Assembly (NCBI RefSeq): GCF_000613445.1
Contig: NZ_BAIZ01000004.1
Coordinates: 53,080-117,079 of the forward strand
Direction of reading: 5' to 3'
DNA from: Hoylesella shahii DSM 15611 = JCM 12083
GTDB lineage: Bacteria; Bacteroidota; Bacteroidia; Bacteroidales; Bacteroidaceae
DNA length: 64,000 nucleotides
A model generated the notes under the pieces. That model was not told the DNA's origin. It saw only the letters and a list, made by a program, of their open reading frames with translations, and searched no databases. Of this stretch, positions 1-7,912 are shown one piece after another; positions within the stretch are counted from its first letter, which is position 1, and each line of letters starts with the position of its first letter. The translations under genes and the position numbers were made by a program.

Positions 1-523
1 AAGCTTCGTACTTACGCACCGAGCCATCGCCACCCAATGCCAAGATATACTCAGCGCAATTGTCGGTTTCGGGTTCGCAATAACCAAAGCCCACGTACAC
101 GGTTGTGGGCGTAATCTCGAAATATTCGGCCAAACTAAGACTAAAGCCATCCATGTATCCCGAGCCTGCAAGTGCCTTAGAGTCTACCTTATAGTTTTTA
201 AACACAGGCTTTCGGGCCTTGAAGATATTGAATTTAACGGCGTAATCCGCATAAACATCGTTACCAACAGTGAACTTCCTGCCATTGTAGAACTGGCGCG
301 CATGTATCTCCCAATCGCCAACAGTGGTGTCAACACGCACAGGTTTGTCAACAAACTTAGAATAATCTGTTTTGTCTTCTTCCTCCACATACAGCTGCAC
401 ACTGTCTTTTGCGGTCGCAAGCGAGTCGCCCCCAGCGCCATTGGCATCAGATTTTTTATTCCCAGAGCAAGCCATTATCAGCATCAAAGCCAGCAAAGCA
501 AACATAAAGTACTTAACGTTCAT
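1..523 (-). CDS. Partial lipoprotein of unknown function, C-terminus outside window
   Basis: The reading frame runs from an ATG at 521-523 to the window edge without a stop, so only the first 174 codons are visible. The product starts MNVKYFMFALLALMLIMACS, a short lipoprotein signal peptide with a lipobox ending in Cys19, followed by a Gly/Asn/Asp-rich linker. The rest has mixed beta-type composition with aromatic residues and shows no catalytic motif. It resembles the short DUF4738-type lipoproteins of Prevotella, but that is a weak recollection. A TAnnTTTG box on the minus strand at 551-558 could be its promoter. It is probably anchored in the outer or inner membrane facing the periplasm. 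Confidence 0.8.
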   Translation of the reverse strand, partial: MNVKYFMFALLALMLIMACSGNKKSDANGAGGDSLATAKDSVQLYVEEEDKTDYSKFVDKPVRVDTTVGDWEIHARQFYNGRKFTVGNDVYADYAVKFNIFKARKPVFKNYKVDSKALAGSGYMDGFSLSLAEYFEITPTTVYVGFGYCEPETDNCAEYILALGGDGSVRKYEA

Positions 524-670
524 AAGCTAATCATTATTTAGGTGAATGCGCAAATGTAATAAAAATAACGCTATCGCCATACATTCATGCCACATTATTT
601 TACATAGTACCTAAAAACAAGGCGATAAAATCACAAAAATGCGGGTAGAAAATATTTTTTTCGCAATTTG

Positions 671-702
671 TTTGGAGATATGACGAAATCTCCTTACCTT
701 TG
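671..702 (+). promoter_or_regulatory. Bacteroidetes-type promoter of tRNA-Val
   Basis: TTTG at 671-674 is followed after 20 bases by TACCTTTG at 695-702, matching the -33/-7 promoter consensus of this phylum. The tRNA starts 28 bases further on. Confidence 0.75.
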
Positions 703-729
703 CATCGCTTTTAAAAAATAAAGGCATTG

Positions 730-804
730 GGGCGCTTAGCTCAGCTGGTTTAGAGCATCTGCCTTACAAGCAGAGGGTCGGCGGTTCGAATCCGTCAGCG
801 CCCA
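730..804 (+). tRNA. tRNA-Val (anticodon TAC)
   Basis: The 75-base cloverleaf is complete: acceptor arms GGGCGCT (730-736) and AGCGCCC (797-803) pair fully, the D arm is GCTC/GAGC, the anticodon stem is TCTGC/GCAGA around loop CTTACAA, and the T arm holds TTCGAAT. The anticodon TAC reads valine codon GTA. The discriminator base is A804, and CCA is not encoded. A promoter lies just upstream and a terminator just downstream, so it is a single-gene unit. Confidence 0.97.
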
Positions 805-816
805 CTCAAAGATAAG

Positions 817-848
817 TCTCGTTTTCAACATGAAAACGAGATTTTTTG
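817..848 (+). terminator. Terminator of tRNA-Val
   Basis: TCTCGTTTTC (817-826) pairs with GAAAACGAGA (832-841) across a 5-base loop and is followed by a T run. Confidence 0.85.
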
Positions 849-867
849 CATTTTAGAGGGATAAAAG

Positions 868-915
868 AAAGCCATGTTGCGATATCAAAAAGTCGACATT
901 GCAACATGGCTTTTA
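868..915 (-). terminator. Terminator of the yicC-gmk-nadD unit
   Basis: AAAGCCATGTTGC (868-880) pairs perfectly with GCAACATGGCTTT (901-913). It sits 20 bases past the nadD stop. T-rich sequence on both sides suggests it may work in both directions. Confidence 0.7.
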
Positions 916-934
916 TTATTTTTGTTGTTTTCCA

Positions 935-1533
935 CTAACCGTTAGCGGGCTCTCTCCTATCGTTTCCATATTTTTCCATCACCATTTGTTCCACCGTAGC
1001 AGGCACAAGTGCTCCAATAGGCAGTCCTTGCGCGATGCGTTGTCTGATGTCGGTGCTGGAGATGTCGTAAAAAGGTGTATTTAGAAGCGTCACATTGGGA
1101 GGTAAGGTGCTCGCATCTATATCATATCCACGACGCGGAAAAATCGCAATATCATAGTTGGCTAAGATGTCGGCGTGATGATCCCACTTGGAAAATGCCA
1201 CCCAATTATCAGCCCGATAAGGAGAACGAACGAGCGTTGCGGTTCGTCTACTGCTAAAGATTGCAGCGTGCGCCAGGTGTAAGAAGGCGTTGGCAGATGC
1301 AATTCGTAGTCGGTGGCATAGAAACGAGGTTCGTAGGCAATTGCGGCTCGCACTATTTCGAGCCGTTCTTTGTCGGCCATCAGGTCGTTGGCGTTGCGTT
1401 TAAAGGGATTTTGTGGCGACACCACAAACCACACTTCGTCAAGGTTCATATCGTCTAAGAATTGTTGCGCCAAAGCGATATGCCCGTTGTGAATGGGGTT
1501 AAACGAACCGCCATAGAAGCCTGTGCGTATCAT
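935..1533 (-). CDS. nadD: Nicotinate-nucleotide adenylyltransferase (frame break)
   Basis: NadD joins nicotinate mononucleotide and ATP to give deamido-NAD in cytoplasmic NAD synthesis. The N-terminus shows GGSFNPIHNGH, the nucleotidyltransferase signature that binds ATP, and the C-terminus has the SSTDIRQRI segment with the family's ISST(x)IR motif. The frame is broken at 1213-1215: the upstream frame ends in a spurious tail, and the downstream frame continues with VAFSKWDHHADIL. Adding one G to the GGG run restores IGADNWVAFSKW, exactly as expected for the family, and gives 199 residues, a normal length. The start codon overlaps the gmk stop as ATGA, indicating translational coupling. A single lost base in the sequence is much more likely than a real mutation, since this gene is essential in most bacteria. 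Confidence 0.93.
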
Positions 1534-2159
1534 GAGCGCGAAAGAAAAGCGGTGATTGCCTCAAGTGTTTCGCTCTTAGCCGTCTCCAAGTCGTCGTTTA
1601 CGATTACTCGGTCGAACTGCGAAGCAAACGACAACTCGTATTCAGCACGCGCAATACGGTCGTTTATCACTTCGGGAGCATCCGTCGCCCTACCCTCAAG
1701 ACGTTTACGAAGCGCCTCAACAGAAGGCGGTTGAATGAAGATACTCAAGGCTTTATCGCCATAAAAGCGTTTGATATTACAGCCACCTTTAACGTCTACA
1801 TCGAAAACAACGTTCTGCCCAGCCTCTAATTGTCGCTGAACCTGGTCTTTAAGTGTGCCATAAAAGCGGTCGCTATACACCTCTTCGTACTCCAGAAATT
1901 CGTCGTTGGCAATGCGCTGCCTAAACTCTTCAGACGAAAGAAAGAAGTATTCCACGCCATGCTGCTCAGTTCCACGGGGTGATCTGCTGGTACACGATAT
2001 GGAAAAAGCCAATCGCAATTCAGGATGCGACTGCATCAGCCAGTTGATGATGGTGCTTTTACCCGAACCCGAAGGGGCTGAGAATATCACCAAAGCACCT
2101 TTGTGCTGCGCCGAAGACTGCCCGTTAGGGTTGTTATGCTGGTTATTATCCATAGTCAT
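1530..2159 (-). CDS. gmk: Guanylate kinase
   Basis: Gmk phosphorylates GMP to GDP in the cytoplasm. The P-loop SAPSGSGKST is near residue 27, followed by the GMP-binding segment SRSPRGTEQHGVEYFF and the lid region. The frame stays open upstream to 2270, but that part runs through low-complexity repeats, so the start is placed at the ATG at 2157-2159 (a second ATG follows at 2151-2153). This gives 209 residues, typical of the family. The stop overlaps the nadD start by ATGA. It lies between yicC and nadD, an arrangement common in Bacteroidetes. Confidence 0.95.
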   Translation of the reverse strand: MTMDNNQHNNPNGQSSAQHKGALVIFSAPSGSGKSTIINWLMQSHPELRLAFSISCTSRSPRGTEQHGVEYFFLSSEEFRQRIANDEFLEYEEVYSDRFYGTLKDQVQRQLEAGQNVVFDVDVKGGCNIKRFYGDKALSIFIQPPSVEALRKRLEGRATDAPEVINDRIARAEYELSFASQFDRVIVNDDLETAKSETLEAITAFLSRS

Positions 2160-2373
2160 TGAGTTGATTTGAGTTGATTTGAGTTGGTGAATTGATGAAC
2201 AGATGTGTTGGCGAGTTGATGCGTTCGGTCTTATTTTGTTGTTCAGTTTATCGTTCGTAAATCTTAGCACTCAAATACTTAGAGAATAAAAAATCACGAA
2301 CTAAAATACTCACAACCTAAGAAACAGAAAACATCACAAGCTCACAAGCTCGCGAACTCACGAGCTTACGAAC
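2160..2373. repeat. Low-complexity intergenic tract between yicC and gmk
   Basis: Positions 2161-2190 carry GAGTTGATTT-type units with a 10-base period, decaying through about 2240. Positions 2335-2375 carry a second tract with an 8-base rhythm (ACAAGCTC, GCGAACTC, ACGAGCTT). No promoter or gene was recognised. The decamer-type tract resembles those at 11.1-11.3 kb and 63.8-64 kb in style. Confidence 0.6.
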
Positions 2374-3249
2374 TTACAAAACGTTTAACACTTGCTCTTT
2401 AATCTGTTCCAGCTCGTCTTTCATCATCACCACGATGTTTTGCATCTCGGCTTGATTACTTTTAGAGCCAGTAGTATTAATCTCACGACCCATCTCTTGA
2501 GCGATAAATCCCAGTTTTTTACCCTGTTCGCTCTCGTCCACCATCGTCTTAGCGAAATACTTCAAGTGGTTGACCAATCGCTGTTTTTCCTCGCTTATAT
2601 CCAGTTTCTCAATATAATAAATCAGCTCTTGTTCCAGTCGATTCTTGTCATAGTCCACCTCGGGAATATCTTTGAGAGCATCAACGATGCGACTTTTAAT
2701 TTTCTCCACCCTTGCTTTCTCGTACGGTTCGATGTCGGTCATCAGTTTACCAATGTTCTGCAGTTTCTCTTCAAACTTCTTTTGCAGAGCCAATCCCTCC
2801 TGTTTACGAAAGTCAACGATGTGTTTCAAAGCCAGTTCGATGGCGCTAAGTGCCGCCTTCCACTCCGCTTCGTCGAGAGTTTCCACCTCGGTTCGCGTAG
2901 TAACATCGGGCATTTTGAGCAAAGTGGCATACCAATCTTGAGGTTCGGGTATGCCCGTTTTAGCCGAAATGTCTTTAATTTGGCGGTAATAGTTTTCTAC
3001 TAGAGCTGCATTGATGGGCGCAGCGTCGGTCACCGCATCTTTTTCCACCCAGATAGAGAAATCAACCTTACCTCTAATGAGTGCTTTTGCCACCATTTGT
3101 CGCATCTCTATTTCCTTCTCTCTATACAAAGGTGCAATGCGTGTAGAAAGGTCTAGCGTCTTACTATTGAGCGACCTCACCTCCACGTTTATTTTTTTGT
3201 CGTTAAAGGTCACAACAGCCTTGCCGTAACCTGTCATAGATTGTATCAT
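2374..3249 (-). CDS. yicC: YicC/YloC-family endoribonuclease
   Basis: The product (291 residues) starts MIQSMTGYG, the nearly invariant N-terminus of the YicC/YloC family, and ends in the conserved GREINTTGSKSN...ELEQIKEQVLNV region. Family members are stress-associated endoribonucleases in E. coli and B. subtilis; the role in Bacteroidetes has not been shown. The open frame extends 11 codons further upstream, but the ATG at 3247-3249 fits the family start. A TAnnTTTG box on the minus strand at 3272-3279 is a likely promoter, back to back with tsaB. It heads the yicC-gmk-nadD unit. Confidence 0.93.
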   Translation of the reverse strand: MIQSMTGYGKAVVTFNDKKINVEVRSLNSKTLDLSTRIAPLYREKEIEMRQMVAKALIRGKVDFSIWVEKDAVTDAAPINAALVENYYRQIKDISAKTGIPEPQDWYATLLKMPDVTTRTEVETLDEAEWKAALSAIELALKHIVDFRKQEGLALQKKFEEKLQNIGKLMTDIEPYEKARVEKIKSRIVDALKDIPEVDYDKNRLEQELIYYIEKLDISEEKQRLVNHLKYFAKTMVDESEQGKKLGFIAQEMGREINTTGSKSNQAEMQNIVVMMKDELEQIKEQVLNVL

Positions 3250-3339
3250 ACCATGCGTGTTAATTTCTGTGCAAATGTACACATTTTAAACGGAAAAAGC
3301 GTAATTTTGCAGTTTAATATATGAATACTGAATAGGATT

Positions 3340-4032
3340 ATGTCGTGCATATTAAATATAGAAACAAGCACTGAGGTATGCTCGGTGGCTTTAAGTAACG
3401 ACGGTGAGTGTATCTTTAACGTTGAAGATCACGAAGGACCGAACCACGCGGTGAAGCTTGGAACATTTGTAGACGAGGCTCTTTCGTTTGCCGATAGCCA
3501 TGCTCTGCCATTAGATGCCGTAGCAGTGAGCTGCGGTCCGGGTTCTTATACGGGCTTGCGCATAGGTGTTTCGATGGCCAAAGGCGTGTGTTATGCCCGC
3601 AATACTAAACTCTTGGCGGTGCCAACGCTGCAATTGCTTTGCGTGCCTCTGCTGCTTGGCGAGAAAATTACAACCGACGATGCTCTACTATGCCCCATGC
3701 TCGACGCCCGACGCATGGAAGTGTATGCTGCGCTCTACAACAGAGCGTTGAAAGAGGCTCGACCTGTGGAGGCCGACATCGTGGAAGCCGACACCTACAA
3801 AGCTTTTCTCGACCAGCATCCAGTATATTTCTTTGGCAATGGAGCCAACAAATGCAAAGCCGAAATCGTACACCCCAACGCTCATTTCATTGACAATGTT
3901 GAGCCTTTAGCCAAAAATATGACACCATTGGCAGAAAAAGCCATGGCCGAACAACGTTTTGAAGATGTGGCATACTTTGTGCCGTTCTATCTGAAAGACT
4001 TCGTAGCTAAGGCTGCTAAGCCTCTGCTCTAA
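3340..4032 (+). CDS. tsaB: tRNA threonylcarbamoyladenosine biosynthesis protein TsaB
   Basis: TsaB is the non-catalytic partner of TsaD in making t6A at position 37 of ANN-decoding tRNAs. The product (230 residues) starts with the ASKHA-type ILNIETSTEVCSVAL segment and has the typical SCGPGSYTGLRIG motif near residue 66. The length is normal. TAATTTTG at 3302-3309 matches the -7 promoter box. It is divergent from yicC and is followed after 68 bases by the DUF4290 gene, so it may head the long plus-strand run to rseP. Confidence 0.93.
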   Translation: MSCILNIETSTEVCSVALSNDGECIFNVEDHEGPNHAVKLGTFVDEALSFADSHALPLDAVAVSCGPGSYTGLRIGVSMAKGVCYARNTKLLAVPTLQLLCVPLLLGEKITTDDALLCPMLDARRMEVYAALYNRALKEARPVEADIVEADTYKAFLDQHPVYFFGNGANKCKAEIVHPNAHFIDNVEPLAKNMTPLAEKAMAEQRFEDVAYFVPFYLKDFVAKAAKPLL

Positions 4033-4100
4033 ACCCTCGCGCCCACAAATGGTCGAATAAATAAAGATAATGAACAACCGAATATCCACCACTTAAGATA

Positions 4101-4694
4101 ATGAACATAGAAGGATTGGACTATAACACACAACGCGAACAACTGGTTTTACCCGAATATGGACGCGAAATACAGAAGATGGTAGACCACGCCTTGACGC
4201 TGCCTACTAAAGAAGAAAGGCAGGCTTGCGCCGAATCTATCATCGCCACAATGAGCATTCTCTTCCCACAGGGCTATGATGCCATTGACTTGGAACATAA
4301 GTTGTGGGACCATTTGGCCATCATGAGCAACTTTCAGCTAGACATCGATTATCCTTTCGATGTGTCGGAGGCCATCAAAGCTGCAACCAAACCCCAACGC
4401 GTGGGCTACACTTCGTCGCACATCCCCGTGAGACACTACGGCAAACTGCTCTTCGAGACCTTCGAAAGACTGAAAAATATGCCCGAAGGGGAAGAACGCG
4501 ATGCTCTGGTTAGACTCACGGCCAACCAAATGAAACGCGCGTTAGTTGAATGGGGACACGGCGCTGCTGATAACGAACGCGTGGCATCAGACCTCGCTGC
4601 GTTCACCAATGGCAAAATACAACTAGACTTAGACACATTTAAGTTTGAGAAATTGCCTGCTAGAGAACCCGAGAAAAAACGCAAGAAGAAGTAG
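4101..4694 (+). CDS. DUF4290 family protein
   Basis: This is a 197-residue soluble, mostly helical protein starting MNIEGLDYNTQREQLVLPEY, a conserved N-terminus of the Bacteroidetes DUF4290 family. It ends in a highly basic tail (EPEKKRKKK), which could touch nucleic acid or ribosome. The family function is unknown. murA starts 2 bases after its stop, so the two are tightly coupled, and the same neighbours recur in many Bacteroidetes. No signal peptide or membrane segment is visible. Confidence 0.9.
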   Translation: MNIEGLDYNTQREQLVLPEYGREIQKMVDHALTLPTKEERQACAESIIATMSILFPQGYDAIDLEHKLWDHLAIMSNFQLDIDYPFDVSEAIKAATKPQRVGYTSSHIPVRHYGKLLFETFERLKNMPEGEERDALVRLTANQMKRALVEWGHGAADNERVASDLAAFTNGKIQLDLDTFKFEKLPAREPEKKRKKK

Positions 4695-4696
4695 CC

Positions 4697-6001
4697 ATGC
4701 AGTCGTTTCTCATTGAGGGGGGGCGCCCTCTGCAAGGCACTATCACACCACAAGGGGCTAAAAACGAGGCTCTGGAGGTGATTTGCGCAGCCATTCTCAC
4801 CACCGAAGAGGTACGCATCAGCAATGTTCCCGACATCTTAGACGTGAACAATCTTATCTTGCTGCTGGAAGATATCGGCGTGAAAGTGACGCGTCATGCA
4901 CGCAACGACTACTCGTTTAAAGCCGATGAACTGAACCTCGACTTCCTCTCAAGCGACGAGTTTGTGCACAAATGTGCTACCCTGCGTGGCAGCGTGTTGC
5001 TCATCGGACCGCTTTTGGGACGCTTTGGCAAAGCGATGGTGGCGCAACCGGGTGGCGATAAGATTGGTCGAAGACGACTAGACACCCACTTCTTGGGCTT
5101 TAAAATGCTGGGCGCTAGCTTTAATAAAGTGCCCAACCGCAATGTCTACGAGCTGCAGGCCAAGCAATTGCAAGGCAGATACATGCTGCTAGACGAGGCT
5201 TCGATTACCGGAACAGCCAACATTATCATGGCGGCCGTGCTGGCTAAAGGCCAAACCACCATCTATAACGCGGCTTGCGAACCTTATATTCAACAGCTTT
5301 GCCGACTGCTTAACGCCATGGGCGCACGCATCAATGGCATTGGTAGCAACCTGCTTACCATCGAAGGGGTTGAAACATTGCACGGTGCCACACATCGTGT
5401 GTTGCCCGACATGATTGAAGTTGGCTCGTTTATCGGTATGGCTGCCATGGTTGGCAAGGGCATTCGTATTAAAGACGTATCGGTTGAAAACCTAGGACTC
5501 ATTCCCGAAGCTTTTAAACGCCTGGGAATTAACATCATTATCGAGGGTGATGACCTCATTGTGCCACACCACGAACACTATCAAGTTGACGAGTTTATCG
5601 ATGGTTCGATTATGACTTTGGCCGATGCGCCATGGCCAGGACTCACTCCCGACCTCCTTTCGGTGCTCATTGTGGTGGCCACTCAAGCGCGGGGCAGTGT
5701 GCTTTTTCATCAAAAAATGTTCGAAAGCCGATTGTTCTTCGTGGATAAGGTTATCGACATGGGCGCGCAAATCATCTTATGCGACCCGCATAGAGCGGTG
5801 GTTATCGGTCACGACCATAAGTTGCAGCTGCGCGCTGGGCGCATGACTAGCCCCGACATCCGTGCTGGTATCGCCCTGCTCATTGCGGCGTTAAGTGCCA
5901 ATGGCACTAGTCAGATAGACAATATCGCACAGATAGACCGCGGATACGAGGACATTGAAGCACGTCTGAATGCCTTGGGCGCAAACATCAAGCGCGTTTA
6001 G
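4697..6001 (+). CDS. murA: UDP-N-acetylglucosamine 1-carboxyvinyltransferase, Asp at the fosfomycin site
   Basis: MurA transfers enolpyruvate from PEP to UDP-GlcNAc, the first committed step of peptidoglycan synthesis. The protein (434 residues) is full length, with GAKNEALEV near residue 20 holding the UDP-GlcNAc-binding Lys-Asn. The active-site loop reads QPGGDKIGRR, so the residue equivalent to E. coli Cys115, the fosfomycin target, is Asp121. MurA enzymes with Asp here are active and intrinsically insensitive to fosfomycin (known from Mycobacterium and Chlamydia). The gene follows DUF4290 by 2 bases, with rimM, dxr and rseP downstream on the same strand. Confidence 0.96.
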   Translation: MQSFLIEGGRPLQGTITPQGAKNEALEVICAAILTTEEVRISNVPDILDVNNLILLLEDIGVKVTRHARNDYSFKADELNLDFLSSDEFVHKCATLRGSVLLIGPLLGRFGKAMVAQPGGDKIGRRRLDTHFLGFKMLGASFNKVPNRNVYELQAKQLQGRYMLLDEASITGTANIIMAAVLAKGQTTIYNAACEPYIQQLCRLLNAMGARINGIGSNLLTIEGVETLHGATHRVLPDMIEVGSFIGMAAMVGKGIRIKDVSVENLGLIPEAFKRLGINIIIEGDDLIVPHHEHYQVDEFIDGSIMTLADAPWPGLTPDLLSVLIVVATQARGSVLFHQKMFESRLFFVDKVIDMGAQIILCDPHRAVVIGHDHKLQLRAGRMTSPDIRAGIALLIAALSANGTSQIDNIAQIDRGYEDIEARLNALGANIKRV

Positions 6002-6078
6002 CCACTCGCAACCCTAGAAAAAGCCACATACTACACAATATATACAAACTTTAAAAACCACATTCAACCCCTCAACAC

Positions 6079-6630
6079 ATGTGCCAACAACCATCCACAC
6101 GCCCACAATGGCAAGCCGAAAACTTCTATAAAATAGGCAAGTTGGGTAAACCTCACGGGGTGAAAGGCGAAATATCCTTTCTCTTCGATGACGACATCTT
6201 CGACCGAACTGACGCTGATTTCTTGGCGCTTGAGGTGGATGGATTGCTCGTTCCCTTCTTCTTTGAAGAATATCGATTTAAAGGTAGCGAAACGGCACTC
6301 GTGAAATTTGTGAACATCGACACGCAAGAAAGGGCGAAAGAACTAACAGGATGTAATGTGTTTTTCCCCCGACAGGCAGCCGACAACGCTGAAGGCGAAC
6401 TTTCGTGGGCTGCTATCGTGGGCTTCACCGTTAAAGATGTGGCCACCAAAAAAACACTGGGCACCATTCTTGGTGTAGACGACACCACCGTGAACACCCT
6501 GTTCGAAGTAGACACCAACGCCGCCCAACCACTACTCTTGCCTGCATCTTACGACCTCATTGCCGGCGTCGACGCACAGAAACGCGAAATAACGATGCAC
6601 ATACCAGATGGAATTTTAGAGCTAGACTGA
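6079..6630 (+). CDS. rimM: Ribosome maturation factor RimM
   Basis: RimM binds S19 and helps assemble the 30S head. The product (183 residues) shows the N-terminal IGKLGKPHGVKGEI motif near residue 20 and a C-terminal PRC-barrel region ending IPDGILELD. The length is normal. An alternative start is possible a few codons in, as the first 12 residues are not conserved in type. dxr begins 4 bases after the stop. Confidence 0.94.
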   Translation: MCQQPSTRPQWQAENFYKIGKLGKPHGVKGEISFLFDDDIFDRTDADFLALEVDGLLVPFFFEEYRFKGSETALVKFVNIDTQERAKELTGCNVFFPRQAADNAEGELSWAAIVGFTVKDVATKKTLGTILGVDDTTVNTLFEVDTNAAQPLLLPASYDLIAGVDAQKREITMHIPDGILELD

Positions 6631-6634
6631 ACAA

Positions 6635-7795
6635 ATGAAGAAACAAATATGTATCCTTGGCAGCACGGGTTCGATTGGAACGCAAGCCCTCGACGTGATT
6701 GCACAGCATGCCGATAAGTACGAAGTGTATTGCTTAACAGCCAACACACGCGTGGAAATGCTGGCCCGACAGGCCCGACAATTCAATCCCGCGGCCGTGG
6801 TTGTGGCCGACGAAAGTCGCTACCAACAACTCAAAGCCTTGCTAGCCGACTGTCCCGACATTAAGGTTTACGCTGGTAAGCAGGCGCTTTGCGACATCGT
6901 AGAGGCCGAACCCATCGACATGGTGCTCACGGCAATGGTTGGTTTCTCTGGTCTTGAGCCAACTATCCACGCTATTAAGGCGCATAAAAAAATATGCTTG
7001 GCCAATAAAGAAACCCTCGTTGTGGCTGGTGAGCTGATTAATCAATTGGCAATGGCTCATCGCGCACCCATTCTTCCTGTTGACAGTGAACACTCGGCCA
7101 TCTTCCAAAGCATTGTGGGCGAGGGCGACAATGCCATTGAAAAGATTTTGCTTACTGCTAGCGGCGGACCCTTCAGACTGCTTCCCGAAGAGCAATTGGC
7201 TAAAGTTACAAAGGCCGATGCACTGCGACATCCCACCTGGGACATGGGTGCAAAAATCACAATAGACTCTGCCACCATGATGAACAAGGGCTTCGAAGTG
7301 ATTGAAGCTAAATGGTTGTTCGGCGTTGAAGCAGATAAAATACAGGTGCTTGTGCATCCGCAAAGCATCGTGCATAGCGCGGTGCAGTTTGAAGATGGCT
7401 CGGTAAAGGCGCAATTGGGCATACCCGACATGCGTTTGCCTATACAATACGCCTTCTCTTACCCCGACCGCCTGCCTCTTAATGGCCAAAGGCTCGACCT
7501 TTTTGCACAACCGCTGGAGTTTTTCGAACCCAACCTGCGTAAGTTCCGTTGCTTGCAACTGGCTTTCGATGCTATTAACCGTGGCGGAAACATGCCTTGC
7601 ATTCTCAATGCAGCCAACGAAGTGGTGAACGAAGCATTCAGAGCCGACCGCATTGGCTTCTTAGACATGCCCCGCATTATCGAAGAAACCATGCAATGCG
7701 TGCCCTTTGATGCCGCACCTTCGCTCGACACTTATCTGCAAACCGATGCCGAAGCACGCATAAAAGCAGCCCAATTGGTGGCCAACACAAAATAA
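6635..7795 (+). CDS. dxr: 1-deoxy-D-xylulose 5-phosphate reductoisomerase
   Basis: Dxr converts DXP to MEP, the committed step of the MEP isoprenoid pathway. The protein (386 residues) has the NADPH-binding GSTGSIGTQALDVI at residues 8-21, LANKETLV in the middle, and the metal/substrate-binding region PVDSEHSAIFQ and GGPFR. Its products feed the undecaprenyl lipids used by the envelope cluster further along. It is 4 bases from rimM and 117 bases from rseP; the gap contains a strong hairpin (GTGGCGCA 7843-7850 with TGCGCCAC 7872-7879) that has no T run and may be a processing or attenuation site. Confidence 0.97.
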   Translation: MKKQICILGSTGSIGTQALDVIAQHADKYEVYCLTANTRVEMLARQARQFNPAAVVVADESRYQQLKALLADCPDIKVYAGKQALCDIVEAEPIDMVLTAMVGFSGLEPTIHAIKAHKKICLANKETLVVAGELINQLAMAHRAPILPVDSEHSAIFQSIVGEGDNAIEKILLTASGGPFRLLPEEQLAKVTKADALRHPTWDMGAKITIDSATMMNKGFEVIEAKWLFGVEADKIQVLVHPQSIVHSAVQFEDGSVKAQLGIPDMRLPIQYAFSYPDRLPLNGQRLDLFAQPLEFFEPNLRKFRCLQLAFDAINRGGNMPCILNAANEVVNEAFRADRIGFLDMPRIIEETMQCVPFDAAPSLDTYLQTDAEARIKAAQLVANTK

Positions 7796-7912
7796 CACAC
7801 AACGCAAATGGCATGAGCCACTTTGCTTAACATATAAAAGCTGTGGCGCAAGAGCCTTAACAAAAGACTCGTGCGCCACCATTAATAAAACACAGAAAAC
7901 AATAAAACAAAC

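Noticed and set aside
935..1533. nadD as a true pseudogene
   Set aside because: All family motifs remain, the break is one missing G in a G run, and the same error type recurs thirteen times in the window.
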